64,000 bases of DNA from Desulfobacteraceae bacterium. Its GTDB lineage: Bacteria; Desulfobacterota; Desulfobacteria; Desulfobacterales; UBA5852. The position numbers were made by a program, and so were the translations under genes. Position 1 is the stretch's first letter. Every line of letters starts with the position of its first letter. Positions 62,296 to 64,000 of this stretch are shown in pieces. The stretch lies in contig JABZFP010000014.1 in the NCBI GenBank assembly GCA_014237395.1, forward strand, positions 264,673-328,672, in the 5' to 3' direction. Under the pieces are notes generated by a model, which was not told the DNA's origin, searched no databases, and saw nothing but the letters and a program-made list of their open reading frames with translations.

Positions 62296-63075
62296 TCAGT
62301 GTTCGCCGGTCAGGGGGACGAAGCGCACCGGCAGGATCTGTCGCGTTTGCAGGGTTCCATCGTTATCTTTGGTGATGAGCAGCAACTGCTGGACACTGAA
62401 GCGGTGCCCGACCGGAATGACCATCCGTCCCCCCTCTTTAAGCTGGCGCACGAGGGGCGGAGGCACGTGATCGGCGGCCGCTGTGACGATGATGCCGTCA
62501 AAGGGGCCGGCATCGGGCCAGCCGAAATAGCCGTCCCCCTGCCGGACCTGGATGTTGGCAACCCCAAGGCGCGCGAAGCGCTTCTCGGCCTGACGGGCCA
62601 GTTCGGGGATGATCTCGATGGTGTGGACCTGCCCGACAAGTTCGGCCAGTACCGCCGCCTGGTAGCCGGAGCCGGTGCCCACCTCGAGGATCATGTCTTC
62701 GGGGCCGGGCGTCAGCAGGTCGGTCATGAGCGCCACGATATAGGGCTGGGAAATCGTCTGCCCGAAGCCAATGGGCAGGGGGCGATTTTCATAGGCGTCA
62801 GGCTGCACTTCGGCCGGAACGAACAGGTGCCGCGGCACGCGCCCCAGCACCGTGAAAACTTCGGGCTGCAGGGACCCCTTGCCGATATAGCTGCGGGTGG
62901 CGACCACATCGGCGCGAATTTCCGCCACCATACCCTCGCGCTGCGCCGTCCAGTCCTGGGCACGACTCGAGGTGGCCCCCATGCTTGCAAACCCCAGCAG
63001 GACGACGGCCAAACTGGTGAAAAAGCGTTGGCGGATGGCGTGTTTTCTTCGTTGATGACAGTGGCGTTCCATCAT
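62296..63075 (-). CDS. pcm: Exported protein-L-isoaspartate O-methyltransferase (PIMT)
   Basis: 259 residues; ATG 63075 (or 63072) follows GGAGG. The first 40 residues are basic then hydrophobic (RRKHAIRQRFFTSLAVVLLGFASMGATSSRAQD), reading as a signal peptide ending at SRA. PIMT blocks are PRHLFVPAEVQPDAYENRPLPIGFGQTISQP, the SAM site ILEVGTGSGYQAAVLAELVG, and FDGIIVTAAADHVPPPLVRQLKEGGRMVIPVG. It repairs isoaspartyl damage in proteins using SAM. Export is unusual because SAM is cytoplasmic; the same layout occurs in some other bacterial PIMTs. Confidence 0.93.
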   Translation of the reverse strand: MMERHCHQRRKHAIRQRFFTSLAVVLLGFASMGATSSRAQDWTAQREGMVAEIRADVVATRSYIGKGSLQPEVFTVLGRVPRHLFVPAEVQPDAYENRPLPIGFGQTISQPYIVALMTDLLTPGPEDMILEVGTGSGYQAAVLAELVGQVHTIEIIPELARQAEKRFARLGVANIQVRQGDGYFGWPDAGPFDGIIVTAAADHVPPPLVRQLKEGGRMVIPVGHRFSVQQLLLITKDNDGTLQTRQILPVRFVPLTGEH

Positions 63076-63438
63076 CGATAGCCTCCGGAGCCGTCCCTGA
63101 AAGTCCGCAGCGAAGCAAGATGGGGTAGGGGATAACGAACGGATACTTTATTACCATAATCACGCGCGCCATCATATCCAAGCGGCAAGGTATTTTTATG
63201 CCTGCCCCCGGCGACTTTCAACACACCGATAAAGGATACACCTTGAAGCCTGGGCGCCCCGTTCTTATCATTACATTTGGTATTCATTCATATGCGTGCC
63301 TTTGCGCGTCACCCTGGTCGGCAATAGTGCGGGCAACGATATGGTCGGCTGCCCGGGCGTTGCGGCACAACGCCTATTATTTCCGAGACCCACAAACGTT
63401 ATGTACGAACATCGGTTTATCCGGACGAGGAGAACAGT
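63076..63438. other. Divergent intergenic region, nothing recognised
   Basis: About 360 bp between the PIMT gene and the right-edge gene. No repeat, sigma-54 element or RNA motif was identified. Confidence 0.35.
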
Positions 63439-64000
63439 ATGGACATTTCGACGACTTACTTAGGCTTGAAACTCAACAGCCCCTTGATTGCCGGCAGCTC
63501 CGGATGGACCGGATCGGTCGACAAGATCAAAACCCTGGCGCATCACGGCGCCGGCGCGGTCGTGCTCAAATCCCTCTTCGAGGAAGAGATTTATTTCGAA
63601 CAGGAAGATATCCTCAAAGAGGCGGAAGCCGACGGTGTGAACCTGGATCAGTTCGACTACTACGACTTTCACCTCAAAGGAGAAAAATTCAAACGCTACA
63701 TGGCGTTGATCGAGGGCGCCAAGGAAGCGGTGGATATCCCGGTCATCGCCAGCATCAACTGCCTTTATTCTCATGAGTGGACCGCTTTTGCCAAGCGGCT
63801 GGAAACGGCCGGGGCGGATGCTCTGGAATTGAACATGTTTTTCCTGCCCTCGGATTTCGAGCGCTCGGCCCGCGAACAGGAAGACGCCTACTTCGAGATC
63901 GTCGACAAAATCGTGGCGACCGCCTCTATCCCGGTGGCCTTGAAAATCAGTGCTTACTTCTCCAATCTGGGCCCCATGATCCAACGCCTGTCGCGCACCG
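63439..64000 (+). CDS. Dihydroorotate dehydrogenase-like protein (partial, continues past right edge)
   Basis: ATG 63439 follows GAGGAG. The 187 visible residues start MDISTTYLGLKLNSPLIAGSS, the FMN-binding TIM-barrel pattern of class 1 DHOD-like enzymes, then GAGAVVLKSLFEEEI, VIASINCLYSHEWTAFAKRLETAGADALELNMF and IPVALKIS. The substitution of ordinary pyrD sequence by long acidic inserts (QEDILKEAEADGVNLDQFDYYDFHLKG) is typical of the DHOD-like family of unknown substrate found in many anaerobes, rather than true PyrD. C-terminus not seen. Confidence 0.85.
   Translation, partial: MDISTTYLGLKLNSPLIAGSSGWTGSVDKIKTLAHHGAGAVVLKSLFEEEIYFEQEDILKEAEADGVNLDQFDYYDFHLKGEKFKRYMALIEGAKEAVDIPVIASINCLYSHEWTAFAKRLETAGADALELNMFFLPSDFERSAREQEDAYFEIVDKIVATASIPVALKISAYFSNLGPMIQRLSRT

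Overview
The window reads as chromosomal DNA of a high-GC, anaerobic, Gram-negative bacterium of the Desulfobacterota (Desulfosarcina/Desulfobacteraceae-like). The basis is family content: many exported multiheme c-type cytochromes (a split-Soret cytochrome and two octaheme proteins), a complete type II secretion system (T2SS) including gspA/gspB, sigma-54 promoters, c-di-GMP-type GEMM-I riboswitches and a candidate selenocysteine codon. No rRNA, tRNA, CRISPR array or phage was recognised. The taxonomy is an inference.

Layout. 1-911 (-): start of a large retention-module/cadherin-type adhesin running off the left edge. 1260-5921 (-): a 1.5-kaa exported diheme Asp-box protein. 6470-7339: VOC lipoprotein. 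8023-11423: split-Soret cytochrome, then an octaheme membrane cytochrome interrupted by one in-frame UGA with a SECIS-like hairpin. 12197-15984: PAS histidine kinase and NtrC-type sigma-54 activator. 16421-21215: GEMM-I riboswitch and a second giant Asp-box protein carrying rubredoxin-like domains, two hemes and a dockerin-like end. 21409-22878: a duplicated small-protein/PilZ cassette. 22893-23747 (-): beta-propeller/DsbA fusion. 24144-35619: T2SS genes gspE-F-G-H-I-J-K, then a sigma-54 promoter and second GEMM-I riboswitch, then gspL-M-C-D; gspA-gspB follow on the minus strand. 39136-49722: repeat-rich accessory region with a RAYT transposase, an apparently inactive C11 peptidase homologue, a truncated fourth giant-protein paralogue, a small exported protein, a third intact giant paralogue and a VKOR-DsbA fusion. 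49723-52551 (-): penicillin acylase family enzyme. 53325-56674: a heme-less cytochrome-like protein, a triple rhodanese lipoprotein and an octaheme cytochrome of the tetrathionate-reductase type. 57128-58537: amtB. The right end has an MlaC-like protein, a spermidine-synthase-like membrane protein, an exported PIMT and the start of a dihydroorotate-dehydrogenase-like gene.

How the genes may work together. The most coherent signal is regulatory. Three palindrome pairs (TGTGNCATGNCACA, then GACYCACNANTGWGWC 23-24 bp on) lie 153.5-154.5 bp upstream of sigma-54-like -24/-12 elements. These precede the split-Soret/octaheme pair, the rubredoxin giant protein and gspLMCD; a weaker fourth copy precedes the third giant paralogue. 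The kinase/activator pair encoded between the first two targets is the obvious candidate regulator. Two of the transcripts then carry GEMM-I riboswitches. The proposed picture is a regulon in which a two-component signal and c-di-GMP jointly control an exported or cell-surface redox apparatus and part of the T2SS that could export it. The c-di-GMP theme recurs in the PilZ cassettes and the retention-module adhesin.
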